Part shown: in pieces, positions 42,624-56,082 of the stretch
How positions within the stretch are numbered: the stretch's first letter is position 1
Layout: each line of letters opens with the position of its first letter
NCBI RefSeq assembly: GCF_014200435.1
Contig: NZ_JACHBR010000004.1
Location: 58,083-122,082 of the forward strand
DNA length: 64,000 nucleotides
DNA from: Sphaerisporangium krabiense
GTDB lineage: Bacteria > Actinomycetota > Actinomycetes > Streptosporangiales > Streptosporangiaceae
Direction of reading: 5' to 3'
Position numbers and translations under genes: made by a program
The notes under the pieces: model-generated
What the model saw: only the letters and a program-made list of their open reading frames with translations
Told to the model about the DNA's origin: nothing
The model's database searches: none

Positions 42624-43568
42624 TCACGCGCCGGGCGGCGCCGCGGCCCTGTGGTCACGGGGGCTCACGCCGCGCACGCGTTTGAAGGCCGTGCTGAGGG
42701 CGAACGCGCTGCCGTACCCGACCTGCCGGGCCACGGCCTCGACGGTCGCGTCCGTCTCGCGCAGCAGGTCGGCGGCGAGGTCGAGCCGCCAGCCCGTCAG
42801 GTACGCCATGGGCGGCTCGCCGACGAGCTCGGTGAACCGCCGGGCGAGGGCCGCCCGCGAGACCCCGGAGCGGGCCGCGAGCTCGGCGACGGTCCACGGA
42901 TGCCCGGGGGCGTTGTGGATGAAGCGCAACGCCGTGCCGACCACCGGGTCGCCGTACGCCCGGTACCAGGCGGGCGCGCCGCCGTCCGCGCGGGCGAACC
43001 AGGCGCGCAGCAGGGCGATGAGCAGCAGGTCGAGCAGGCGGTCCAGCACGGCCTCCTGGCCCGGCTCGTCCTTGACGATCTCGCCGGCCAGCAGCGGGAC
43101 GAGAGGGCTGTCCCAGGCGTCGCCCGCCAGGATCACCAGCATGGGCAGCGCCGCCAGCAGGCGCCCGCTGATCTCGCCGCGCATCTGGTAGGTGCAGGTG
43201 AGCATCATGACCGGCCCGTCGGGGTCGTCGCCCCAGGTGCGGACGCCGAGGTCGAGAACGCCGTCCAGCGGCTGTCCGTCCGGGGTCGCGCAGCGCTGGC
43301 CCGGATGGATGACGATCTTCGGCGGGGTGCCCGGGGCATCCGCCATCGTGTACGGCTCCGGGCCGCGGACCACGGCGGTGTCCCCCGGCCGCAGCAGGAC
43401 CGGATCGTCCCGCTCCGGCACCAGCCACGCCTCGCCGCGCACCATGGCCACCAGGGTCAGCGGCGCGCCGTCCTGGACGCGGAGCGACCACGGCGGGGTG
43501 AAGATCGAGCGCAGGAAGAAGGCTCCCCTGGCCCTCGGCCCGTCCAGCAGCCTCGCGAGCGCGTCCAT
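42624..43568 (-). CDS. AraC-family regulator with cupin-type sensor
   Basis: A 314-residue protein. The N-terminal half is a cupin-like domain ('LVAMVRGEAWLVPERDDPVL', 'LRPGDTAVVRG'). The C-terminal AraC domain has two helix-turn-helices ('WTVAELAARSGVSRAALARRF' region and 'VEAVARQVGYGSAFALSTAFKR'). The start at 43568 follows GTGAGG. It is divergent from the DUF1772 gene with about 124 bases between, so it probably regulates that gene. Confidence 0.9.
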   Translation of the reverse strand: MDALARLLDGPRARGAFFLRSIFTPPWSLRVQDGAPLTLVAMVRGEAWLVPERDDPVLLRPGDTAVVRGPEPYTMADAPGTPPKIVIHPGQRCATPDGQPLDGVLDLGVRTWGDDPDGPVMMLTCTYQMRGEISGRLLAALPMLVILAGDAWDSPLVPLLAGEIVKDEPGQEAVLDRLLDLLLIALLRAWFARADGGAPAWYRAYGDPVVGTALRFIHNAPGHPWTVAELAARSGVSRAALARRFTELVGEPPMAYLTGWRLDLAADLLRETDATVEAVARQVGYGSAFALSTAFKRVRGVSPRDHRAAAPPGA

Positions 43569-43692
43569 GGCCTCACCGTAGACGCTCGGACATGCGGGCG
43601 CGCTTCTCGGCCATGGACCGTCTCCCCGCCCACCCGCTTCACTGGCAACGCACGGCGACGCGACGGGCGCGCCGGCGGTGAGGAGGCGGACG

Positions 43693-44196
43693 GTGGAAGC
43701 GTTCCGGCAGGCGGCGCTGATCGCGGCGACGGTCACCACGGGGCTGGTGGCGGGGCTCTTCTACGCCTACGCCTGCTCGGTCATGCCCGCGCTGAGACGG
43801 ACCGACGACCGGACGTTCATCCTGGTGATGCAGCGGATCAACGTCGCCATCCTGAACGGCTGGTTCGCGGCGGGATTCGCCGGGGCGCCGCTGCTGACCG
43901 CGGCGGCCCTGGCACTGCACCTGGACGGCGAGCACCGTGGCGCGCTGCCGTGGATCGTGGCGGCGCTCCTCGCGTACGGCGTGATGCTGGCCGTCACGTT
44001 CGGTGTCAACATCCCGCTCAACAACGAGCTGGACGCCGCCGGGGAACCGGACGGGATCGCCGATCCCGCCGCGGTCCGTGCCCGGTTCGAGGCCCGGTGG
44101 GTGCGCTGGAACGTCGTGCGCGCGCTGGCCTCCACCGCCGCGCTCGGCCTCCTGGCCTGGGCGCTGCTCATGCACGGGACGGCCGGGGCCTCGTAA
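43693..44196 (+). CDS. DUF1772 (anthrone-oxygenase-like) membrane protein
   Basis: A 167-residue protein with four hydrophobic segments. 'GLVAGLFYAYACSVMPALRR', 'INVAILNGWF' and 'FGVNIPLNNELDA' are DUF1772 hallmarks. Family members include fungal anthrone oxygenases, but most bacterial ones are uncharacterised. GGAGG at 43682-43686 supports the GTG at 43693 over the one at 43678. It is divergent from an AraC-type regulator. Confidence 0.85.
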   Translation: MEAFRQAALIAATVTTGLVAGLFYAYACSVMPALRRTDDRTFILVMQRINVAILNGWFAAGFAGAPLLTAAALALHLDGEHRGALPWIVAALLAYGVMLAVTFGVNIPLNNELDAAGEPDGIADPAAVRARFEARWVRWNVVRALASTAALGLLAWALLMHGTAGAS

Positions 44197-44238
44197 GGGA
44201 CCTCCGGCCGCCTCGGCGCGGGCGTCGTGCCCTTGGAC

Positions 44239-44271
44239 GGCCGGTCGCGGAGCGGGGGCCTGCGACCGGCC
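44239..44271. terminator. Hairpin between the DUF1772 and metH genes
   Basis: GGCCGGTCGC (44239-44248) pairs with GCGACCGGCC (44262-44271) around a 13-base loop. It lies between convergent genes and just beyond the metH stop codon. Confidence 0.75.
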
Positions 44272-44274
44272 GGC

Positions 44275-47745
<3,471 letters not shown>

Positions 47746-47793
47746 GGTCTACTCCCTGGACGGGCGGCGGAGAGGGGCGGACGGGGCGGAAGT

Positions 47794-48975
<1,182 letters not shown>

Positions 48976-49952
48976 ATTCACTCCTCGGGTTGCTGACGGA
49001 AAAGCGTGCGCATACTCAAGAGGGTTTCCGATTTTTCTTGGAGAATGCGCCGTGCGAGGCCGCCACGACCGGGCGGAAGGGGTGTTTCCAGGCCGGCCCG
49101 CGTCCATGTCGACTTCTGGTTGTGCGTGACGGCGGCCTCGCATCGGCGATGAGTTCGCGCGGGCGGGTTCGCGACGTTAAAAGCAAGGCCACCGCGCGAG
49201 TGGCGTTCACGCGATGGCCCTTGCGGGCGTGGTGACCCGCCGCGCGGAATAACACCGGCCAGGCACATCACCTCATCATCCGGATAAAATCCACGCAAGC
49301 TCGATCGATTCGATGCTAGGCAGGTGCGCGACGGCGCAGAAACCCCAGCGTGACCCCTAGCGCCTACGGCGGCCGAATGCGCGGGGACGTGATGCGCGCA
49401 AGGGCCGTGGTGCTTTGCGGCCAGCGCAAATTCCGTGCGGCCGTGCGCCGCGCGGTCGGGCGGGGCGCCGCGATCGCCGCCGGGCCCCGGATTTCCGCGC
49501 GGGACTTGACAGACCGGGCGACGCCGTACCCTTAGGCCCCGGGATGGCATCTGGTAAGACCACGGAGCGCTTCCGGGCCGACGCGAGACGCGATCGTGTG
49601 GACTCCGGCGACTTCACCACCTGCGGGTCTTACGCTATGCACCCGCGATTACCCACAACGCTACGTAAAGTAGCGCTTTCCCAGGTTTAACAGAGCATCA
49701 CAGACGGGATATCTAGGACGTAAATCCCCACTCAGTTGCTGCAACCACAAACTTGTAGTATATGGGATAAGCGGAAGAAGTACGAAGGAGAAGAGTAGCG
49801 CTGGATCCTGCGCGCCTCAACAGGCGGGTCCCCGCCGTGGGCCTGTGCCCTGTCCCCGCCTGAGGTGGCGTACCTGATACTTGCTCCAGCAAAATCTTGA
49901 GAGCGTGAAGACTTCGGGATGGTCCTAGGGTTTTCTGGCGAGGAGTAGGCAG
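48976..49952. other. Long intergenic region between metK and the SARP regulator
   Basis: No gene is supported. I searched the metK-strand leader for the conserved cores of SAM riboswitches and saw none. A hairpin GCCAC/GTGGC lies near 49185-49200 on that strand. Short dyads GTAAGACC/GGTCTTAC (near 49553 and 49626) and CGCTAC-GTAAA-GTAGCG (49659-49675) lie towards the SARP gene. Confidence 0.5.
49736..49764 (+). promoter_or_regulatory. Candidate promoter of the SARP-type regulator
   Basis: TTGCTG (49736-49741), 17 bases, then TATATG (49759-49764). The -35 box lies within GTTGC-T-GCAAC (49735-49745), a perfect 5-bp dyad. The predicted leader is about 180 bases. Confidence 0.45.
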
Positions 49953-52900
49953 GTGGAGTTCCGCATACTGGGACCACTTGAAGTGCTGGCGGGCACGGAA
50001 CGGCTGGACATCGGAGGGACGCGACAGAGGATCACGCTGGCCAACCTCCTGCTGGACGCCAACCGGGTGGTGACCGTGGACCGCCTGGCCGAGGCCATCT
50101 ACGGCGACGACCTGCCGCCGACGTCACGGGCCCAGGTACAGATCTGCATCTCGTCCCTGCGCAGGCTGTTCGCCGCGCACGGCGACCCCGACGTCATCTC
50201 CACCCAGTCGCGGGGCTACATCCTCCGCGTCGCGGACGACGCCCTGGACGCCCGGCGCTTCGAGGCGCTGACCTCGCTGGCCCGCCGCGCCCGCGAGGCC
50301 GGGCACCTGGACGAGGCCGTCTCCCGCTACCGCGAGGCCCTGGCGCTGTGGCGCGGGGAGGCGATGGAGGGCATCGACGGCAGGCCCGTGCAGGCCGCGG
50401 CGAGCAGGCTGAACGAGGAGCGCATCCTCTCCAACGAGGACTGCGTACAGCTCGAACTCGACCTCGGACGCCACCAGCAGCTCGTCGGCGAGCTCGACCG
50501 GCTCGTGGAGCGGTACCCGCTGCGCGAGCGCCTGCGCGGCCAGCTCATGCTCGCCCTGTACCGCTCCGGGCGCAGGGCCGAGGCGCTGCGGGTGTACCGC
50601 CTCGCCCGCGAGACGATGATCGAAGAGCTCGGCATCGAGCCCAACGACCAGCTCCAGCGGCTGGAACAGGCCATCCTCACCGCGGACGACAGTCTGGACG
50701 CGCCGCCCGAGGCCGCCGTCCCCACCGAGCCGCCCCCGGGGCCGGCCTTCCCCGTGCCGGGGCTGCTGCCGAACGCCATCGCCGACTTCACCGGGCGGGC
50801 CAAACAGGTCGACGCGATCGAGCGCGAGCTGGCCCTGGCCTTCGAGGACGCCGGCCGGTTCGCCGTCCCCGTCATCGTCATCACGGGCAAGGCGGGGATC
50901 GGCAAGACGACGGTCGCCGTGCACGCGGCGCACACCGTCGCGCAGCAGTTCCCGTTCGGCCAGCTCTTCGCCGACCTGCACGGCGGCGGCGCCTCCCGGC
51001 AGGTCAGCCCGATGCAGATCCTGGAACGCTTCCTGCGCGCGCTCGGCGTGCCCGGCAACTCCATCCCCGACGGCCTGGAGGAGCGCGCGGAGATGTACCG
51101 GGCGCTGCTCGCCGACCGCAGGACCCTGGTGGTCCTGGACGACGCGGCGGGCGAGAGCCACGTGCTGCCCCTGCTGCCGGGCACACGCAGCTCCGCCGTC
51201 ATCATCACCAGCCGCAGCCGCCTCGCCGGGCTGGCGGGAGCGATCCACATCGACATGGACATCTTCGACGCCGACCAGTCCATCGAGCTGCTCGGGCGCA
51301 TCGCCGGGGTGGCGCGCGTGCGCTCGGAGCCCGACGCCGCCAGGGCGCTGGCCGAGCTGTGCGGGCAGCTCCCCCTGGCGCTGCGCATCGCCGGGGCCCG
51401 GCTGTCGGCACGCCCGCACTGGCGGGTCGAGCAGCTCGTGAGCCGGCTGGAGGACGAGACGCGCCGGCTGGACGAGCTGAACCACGGGGAGATGGGCATC
51501 CGGGCGAGCATCTCGCTGACCTACGAGAGCGTCGGGGAGGAGGCCAGGCGGCTGTTCCGGCGGCTGGCGATCCCCGACACCGGGATGTTCTCGGTCTGGA
51601 TCGGCGCGGCGCTGCTCGACCGCTCGTTCGAGCACACCTCTGACCTGTTCGACGAGCTCGCCGACGCCCAGCTCATCGAGGCGGCGGGCGGCGGCGCCCA
51701 CGCCCTGTACCGCTTCCACGACCTGATCCGGGTGTTCGCCCGCGAGCGCCTGGCCGCCGAGGAGACCCCGGCCGAGCGCAAGGCGGCCCTGGAGCGCGTG
51801 CTGCGGGCGCTGCTGTTCCTCGCCGAGGCCGCGCACCGGCGCGAGTACGGCGGTGACTACGTCCAGATCCACAGCGACGCCCCGCGCCGCCCGCTGCCGG
51901 CGCGGCTGGTCGCCGGGCTGGTCGGCGAGCCGCTGCCCTGGTACGAGCGCGAGCGCCCGCTGCTGGTCTCGGGCATCCGCCAGGCCGCGCAGGCCGGGTT
52001 CACCGACCTGTGCTGGGACCTGGCGATCAGCGCCGTGACCCTGTTCGAGTCGCGCGCCTACCTGGACGACTGGCGCGAGACGCACGAGATCGCGCTGGCC
52101 GCCTGCCGGCACGCGGGCGACGTGCGGGGCCAGGCCGCGATGCTGTACTCGCGCGGGTCCCTGCACATCACCGAGAAGCGGTTCCCCGAGGCGCGGCGCG
52201 ACTTCGAGCAGGCGATCCGCCTGTTCACCGACATCGGGGACGACCAGGGCACCGCGCTCGTGCTGCGCAACATCGCCTTCCTGGAGCGGATGAGCGGGCG
52301 GTACGAGGACGCCGCGGCCCACTACGAGCGCGCGCTCGCCATGTTCACCGCCGACGGCGACCAGGTGGGCGCGGCGTACGTGCTGCACAACCTCGCCCAG
52401 CTCCGCCTGGACACCGGTGACCCGGAGGGGGCGAGCAGCCTGCTGTCGGAGGCGCTGGCCCTCAGCAGGGAGGGCGGCAGCCGCCGGGTGGAGTCGCAGG
52501 TGCTGCACCGGATGGGCGACACCTACCTCGCCTGGGGTGAGCCCGCCCTGGCCGCGGAGATCTTCGACACCGCGCTGGCGATGGTGCGGGCCATCGGGGA
52601 CCCGGTCGGCGAGGCGTACATACTCAACGGGCTCGGGATCGCGCGGCTGCGGCGCGGCGAGACCGGGCGGGCGGACGAGGCGCTGCGTCACGCGGTCGGG
52701 CTCGCGCTCTCCACCGGCGACCGGCTGGCCGAGGGGCGCGCGCTGCTCGGGCTGGGCGAGCTGGCCCTGGCCCGCGACGACGCCGGGCACGCGGTGACGC
52801 ACCTGGAGCGGGCGCTCGGCGTCTTCCGGTGCATCCGCACGCCGACGTACGAGGCACGCGCGCTCACCATGCTCGACGGCGCCCGAGCCGCGCTCCAGCG

Positions 52901-52991
52901 GCAGGCACGGGAGGACGACGGGCCGCAGGAGACCTCCGGGGCGCTCGGCCGCGGCGACCACCTGGGCGAACCGGGCGAGCTCGTCGGCTGA
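49953..52991 (+). CDS. AfsR/SARP-family regulator with NB-ARC and TPR domains
   Basis: A 1012-residue protein. A winged-helix OmpR-like DNA-binding domain (1-95, 'LGPLEVLAGTERLDIGGTRQ') and a BTAD helical domain (about 96-245, ending 'MIEELGIEPNDQLQRLEQAI') come first. An NB-ARC ATPase follows (about 270-560) with Walker A 'GKAGIGKTT' near residue 311 and Walker B 'LVVLDD' near 390. TPR repeats then extend to the end ('ALVLRNIAFLERMSGRYEDA'). These proteins activate secondary-metabolite or developmental genes. GAGGAG precedes the GTG start. It is not adjacent to biosynthetic genes other than a PPTase 740 bases downstream, so its target is unclear. Confidence 0.92.
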   Translation: MEFRILGPLEVLAGTERLDIGGTRQRITLANLLLDANRVVTVDRLAEAIYGDDLPPTSRAQVQICISSLRRLFAAHGDPDVISTQSRGYILRVADDALDARRFEALTSLARRAREAGHLDEAVSRYREALALWRGEAMEGIDGRPVQAAASRLNEERILSNEDCVQLELDLGRHQQLVGELDRLVERYPLRERLRGQLMLALYRSGRRAEALRVYRLARETMIEELGIEPNDQLQRLEQAILTADDSLDAPPEAAVPTEPPPGPAFPVPGLLPNAIADFTGRAKQVDAIERELALAFEDAGRFAVPVIVITGKAGIGKTTVAVHAAHTVAQQFPFGQLFADLHGGGASRQVSPMQILERFLRALGVPGNSIPDGLEERAEMYRALLADRRTLVVLDDAAGESHVLPLLPGTRSSAVIITSRSRLAGLAGAIHIDMDIFDADQSIELLGRIAGVARVRSEPDAARALAELCGQLPLALRIAGARLSARPHWRVEQLVSRLEDETRRLDELNHGEMGIRASISLTYESVGEEARRLFRRLAIPDTGMFSVWIGAALLDRSFEHTSDLFDELADAQLIEAAGGGAHALYRFHDLIRVFARERLAAEETPAERKAALERVLRALLFLAEAAHRREYGGDYVQIHSDAPRRPLPARLVAGLVGEPLPWYERERPLLVSGIRQAAQAGFTDLCWDLAISAVTLFESRAYLDDWRETHEIALAACRHAGDVRGQAAMLYSRGSLHITEKRFPEARRDFEQAIRLFTDIGDDQGTALVLRNIAFLERMSGRYEDAAAHYERALAMFTADGDQVGAAYVLHNLAQLRLDTGDPEGASSLLSEALALSREGGSRRVESQVLHRMGDTYLAWGEPALAAEIFDTALAMVRAIGDPVGEAYILNGLGIARLRRGETGRADEALRHAVGLALSTGDRLAEGRALLGLGELALARDDAGHAVTHLERALGVFRCIRTPTYEARALTMLDGARAALQRQAREDDGPQETSGALGRGDHLGEPGELVG

Positions 52992-53731
52992 CCTGGACGG
53001 CCCCGGCTTTCCTGCGGTGTCGTGGTGGTGGCGCATGGGTGTCGCGGCGGTGGCGCGCAGGCGATTTGTCCGTGCATCCGCGACATGAAGCACGCTTTCC
53101 GGACAAGGCGGGCGGGGCGGGCGGGCGGCGCGATAGGATACCGGCACGCCGGGGGAACCCGTCCGGCGATTCGCGCGCCGCGTTATCACCCGGGCGGCGC
53201 GTGCCGCGTGCGACGCTTCTTTCCGTGCGCCGGCGACGCCGAATAGGGCCCGATTTCACGACAGGCCTTATGTTCCAGGAATACCTGATATACGATGCGC
53301 ACGCATCTCGCAAAGAGCCCTTTCCCGCGACCGCCGAATGCCGGTCCGCCCCGGCGGCCCGACGGCCGGGGAAAGCGCGCAGGTCGCGGGCACGACGGAG
53401 GGGAAAGCGAAACGGCCGTGCCGCCGCATCGGCCCGTCTAAATGGCGCCGCGCGTCCCCTGCGAGAACCCTTACCCGAAGGCGCCGCCGCCCGGGCGGCA
53501 CGTGATCCACCACCCCAAGAAACCCCCGTATTGATTTCCGCGGGAACTTCGGCGTCGATACGCTGGGAACGTGACCGTTACCCATGCGAGCATTCATAGG
53601 TCCCCCGGGGACGCCCTTTCGCCTTTACGCGTTTCCCCGGGCCCGCGCCGTCGCGGGAGGCCCTCGCCCCGGCGGGGCGGCATGGGCTCCGGTGACGTGT
53701 CCTGGCGGTTCCTCACAGGGTGCGCGGTACC
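52992..53731. other. Intergenic region, no recognisable gene
   Basis: These 740 bases show only composition-driven open frames. A 14-base near-palindrome, GATGCG-CA-CGCATC, is at 53294-53307. The promoter of the PPTase gene should lie in its right part. Confidence 0.5.
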
Positions 53732-54475
53732 ATGATCAAATCTATTCTTCCTGACAGCGTGGTGGCCGTCGAGGTGTTCACCGACCCGCCGGATCCGATG
53801 CTCTTCCCCGAAGAGGAGATGTCGATCGCCCACGCCGACGACGTCCGGCGCAAGGAGTTCACCACCGTTCGGGTCTGCGCGCACGACGCGCTGCGCAAGC
53901 TCGGCATGCGGCCGAGCCCCGTGCTGCCCGGCCTGCGCGGCGAGCCCCTGTGGCCGCCGGGCGTCGTGGGCAGCATGACGCACTGCACCGGCTACCGGGC
54001 GGCCGTCGTCGGGGCCTCGGCCAAGGTGTCCACCATCGGGATCGACGCCGAACCCAACGAGCCGCTGGTGGGCGGCGTCCTGTCGGCCATCTCGCTGCCC
54101 GAGGAGCGCGACACGCTCGCCAAGCTCGCCGCCCGCCACCCCCGCATCCATTGGGACCGCCTGCTGTTCTGCGCCAAGGAGGCGGTGTACAAGGCGTGGT
54201 TCCCGCTGACGAAGCGATGGCTGGACTTCGAGGACATCATGATCAACATCGACCCGCTGCACGGGAACTTCTCCGCGTGGCTGCGGGTGACCGGTCCCCG
54301 GGTGCGCGGCCAGCGGCTGTCGGCGTTCAACGGCCGATGGTCGGCCGAGGGCGGCCTCATCATGACGGCGATCGTGGTCCCGAGCCCCGGCAGGTCCCTC
54401 GCCCCCCGGCACGGCGTCGAGCGCCCGGCGGCCCATCCGCGCCGCGCGCACGCCGTGGCCGCCCCGCGACGCTGA
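53732..54475 (+). CDS. 4'-phosphopantetheinyl transferase, Sfp type
   Basis: A 247-residue enzyme that loads CoA-derived phosphopantetheine on carrier proteins. The magnesium-binding pair is Asp105 and Glu107 in 'GIDAEPNEPL', and the WxxKEA signature is 'FCAKEAVYKAW' (Lys149, Glu150, Lys154). 'GSMTHCTGYRAAVV' is the usual upstream motif. The ATG at 53732 is chosen over the GTG at 53720, which has no room for a ribosome site. The last codons and the stop form part of a terminator hairpin. Likely partner of NRPS/PKS carriers such as the NRPS at 37.6-41.5 kb. Confidence 0.93.
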   Translation: MIKSILPDSVVAVEVFTDPPDPMLFPEEEMSIAHADDVRRKEFTTVRVCAHDALRKLGMRPSPVLPGLRGEPLWPPGVVGSMTHCTGYRAAVVGASAKVSTIGIDAEPNEPLVGGVLSAISLPEERDTLAKLAARHPRIHWDRLLFCAKEAVYKAWFPLTKRWLDFEDIMINIDPLHGNFSAWLRVTGPRVRGQRLSAFNGRWSAEGGLIMTAIVVPSPGRSLAPRHGVERPAAHPRRAHAVAAPRR

Positions 54476-54489
54476 CGCGGGGCGGCCAC
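54455..54489 (+). terminator. Terminator hairpin embedding the PPTase stop codon
   Basis: Arms at 54455-54468 and 54476-54489 are perfectly complementary (14 bp) with a 7-base loop whose last three bases are the TGA stop. The left stem encodes the last residues of the PPTase. Confidence 0.75.
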
Positions 54490-54599
54490 AGCCGGCCCCC
54501 ACGCCCGGCCCGGGGTGGCCCGCCTGCCCCTCGCCGCCGGCGGCGGGCATGCGCGGCGTGATCGAATGGGTGTGCGAATAGGTGCCGTATGCTGGCCTT

Positions 54600-55229
54600 A
54601 TGACCGCACCGTTCCAGGCCTCGCTGCTGGACTCGTGCGAGGCGGCCGGGCCCGGCCCGCTGGGGTCCACGGTGCGCCGCACCCCGCTCGACCACGGCGC
54701 GTGGATCGACCTGCGCCCCGGCTGGATCTCCGGCGCCGACGCCCTGTTCGAGCGGCTCGTCCGCGACGTGCCGTGGCACGCCGAGCGCCGCCACATGTAC
54801 GACCGGGTGGTGGACGTCCCCCGGCTGCTCAAGTTCTACGACGAGGACGAGCCCCTGCCCGATCCGATGCTGGAGCAGGCCAGGGACGCGCTCAACGCCC
54901 ACTACGCCGGCGAGCTGGGCGAGCCGTTCCGCACCGCCGGGCTGTGCCTGTACCGCGACGGGCGCGACAGCGTGGCCTGGCACGGCGACCGCATCGGCAG
55001 GGGGTCCACCGAGGACACGATGGTGGCGATCATCTCGGTGGGCGCGCCGCGCGCCCTGCTGCTACGCCCGAACGGCGGCGGCCCGGCGCTGCGCCACGAG
55101 CTCGGCCACGGCGACCTGATCGTGATGGGCGGCAGCTGCCAGCGCACCTGGGAGCACGCCGTCCCCAAGTCGGCCCGCGCCACCGGCCCCCGCGTCAGCG
55201 TCCAGTTCCGCCCGCGCGGCGTCCGCTGA
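54600..55229 (+). CDS. AlkB-like 2-oxoglutarate/Fe(II) dioxygenase
   Basis: A 209-residue protein with the jelly-roll dioxygenase signature: the HxD iron ligands in 'WHGDRIG', the distal His in 'TWEHAVPK' and the 2-oxoglutarate-binding Arg in 'RVSVQFRPR'. 'LCLYRDGRDSVAWHGD' resembles the YxxGxDxxxxHxD core of AlkB. AlkB enzymes remove methyl lesions from nucleic acids; some actinomycete members act elsewhere. The ATG at 54600 is preferred over the GTG at 54582. Confidence 0.85.
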   Translation: MTAPFQASLLDSCEAAGPGPLGSTVRRTPLDHGAWIDLRPGWISGADALFERLVRDVPWHAERRHMYDRVVDVPRLLKFYDEDEPLPDPMLEQARDALNAHYAGELGEPFRTAGLCLYRDGRDSVAWHGDRIGRGSTEDTMVAIISVGAPRALLLRPNGGGPALRHELGHGDLIVMGGSCQRTWEHAVPKSARATGPRVSVQFRPRGVR

Positions 55230-55254
55230 CCTGGCCCCGCCGCGGCACCGCCGA

Positions 55255-56058
55255 TCAGCCGCCGTCGACGACGGCCGCGCCGATGTCCACCGCCATGGCC
55301 CGGCTTCCGGCCAGGAGGCCGCCGTCCACGGGCAGGTCGATCCCGTTGATCCACGACGCCCGGTCGCCCGCCAGGAACGCGACGGCCTCGGCCACGTCGT
55401 CCACGGTGCCGACCCGTCCCATCGGGTACCACGGGACCGCCCTGTCCAGGGCGTGCGGGTCGGCCGCGAGCCGCTCGTCCCAGACCGGGGTGGCGATCGT
55501 GCCGGGCGACACCGAGTTGACGCGCACCCCGTACGGGCCGTACTGGACGGCCAGCCCGCGGGTGAGGTTGATCAGCCCGGCCTTCGCCGCGCCGTAGGCG
55601 TCGTTGCCGAAGTAGCGGTGGCCGTTGACCGAGGCCACGTTGACCACGGCTCCCCGCCCGGCCTCGCGCATGCCCGGCAGGACCGCCTGGCACATGCGGA
55701 TCGCCCCGCCGAGGACGACGTCCAGGTCCAGCGACCAGACCGGCTCGGGCGTCGACTCGAATTCGATGTTGCCGCAGACGGCGGCGTTGTTGACGAGCAC
55801 GTCCAGCGGACCGTGGCGTGAGGTGAGCGCGCCGATCGCCGACCGGACGGACCTCTCCGAGCGCACGTCCAGGTGGACCGCCTCGGCGCCCTCGATGGCG
55901 TCCGCGACCGCGCGCGCCGCGTCCAGGTCGACGTCGGTGACGATCACCGCGGCGCCGCCGGCGTGGAGGACGCGGGCGATCGCCGCCCCGATGCCCCCGC
56001 CGGCGCCGGTGATCAGCGCGCGGCGCGGCGGAGCCGTGTCATGAGGACCGGATGACAT
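55255..56058 (-). CDS. Short-chain dehydrogenase/reductase
   Basis: A 267-residue classical SDR. The cofactor loop is 'TGAGGGIGAAIA', with Asp in 'VTDVDLDAA' favouring NAD. 'LVNNAAVCG', the catalytic Ser in 'VNVASVNGHRYF' and 'YGAAK' follow. 'WINGIDLPVDGGLLAG' closes the fold. It is the last gene of the importer operon, 24 bases after the permease, and could oxidise a sugar or polyol taken up by it. Confidence 0.9.
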   Translation of the reverse strand: MSSGPHDTAPPRRALITGAGGGIGAAIARVLHAGGAAVIVTDVDLDAARAVADAIEGAEAVHLDVRSERSVRSAIGALTSRHGPLDVLVNNAAVCGNIEFESTPEPVWSLDLDVVLGGAIRMCQAVLPGMREAGRGAVVNVASVNGHRYFGNDAYGAAKAGLINLTRGLAVQYGPYGVRVNSVSPGTIATPVWDERLAADPHALDRAVPWYPMGRVGTVDDVAEAVAFLAGDRASWINGIDLPVDGGLLAGSRAMAVDIGAAVVDGG

Positions 56059-56082
56059 GGATCTCCCTTTCTCGCCTGCGGC

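Noticed and set aside
48976..49340. SAM riboswitch upstream of metK
   Set aside because: I could not find the conserved SAM riboswitch cores on the metK strand; only generic GC-rich hairpins are present.
50124..53189. Open frame of about 1000 codons antisense to the SARP gene
   Set aside because: The opposite strand carries all SARP, NB-ARC and TPR motifs; this frame is compositional only.
52829..53599. Open frame running from the SARP 3' end into the gap
   Set aside because: It is mainly Arg/Ala/Pro-rich, overlaps the SARP gene in another frame and has no start signal of its own.
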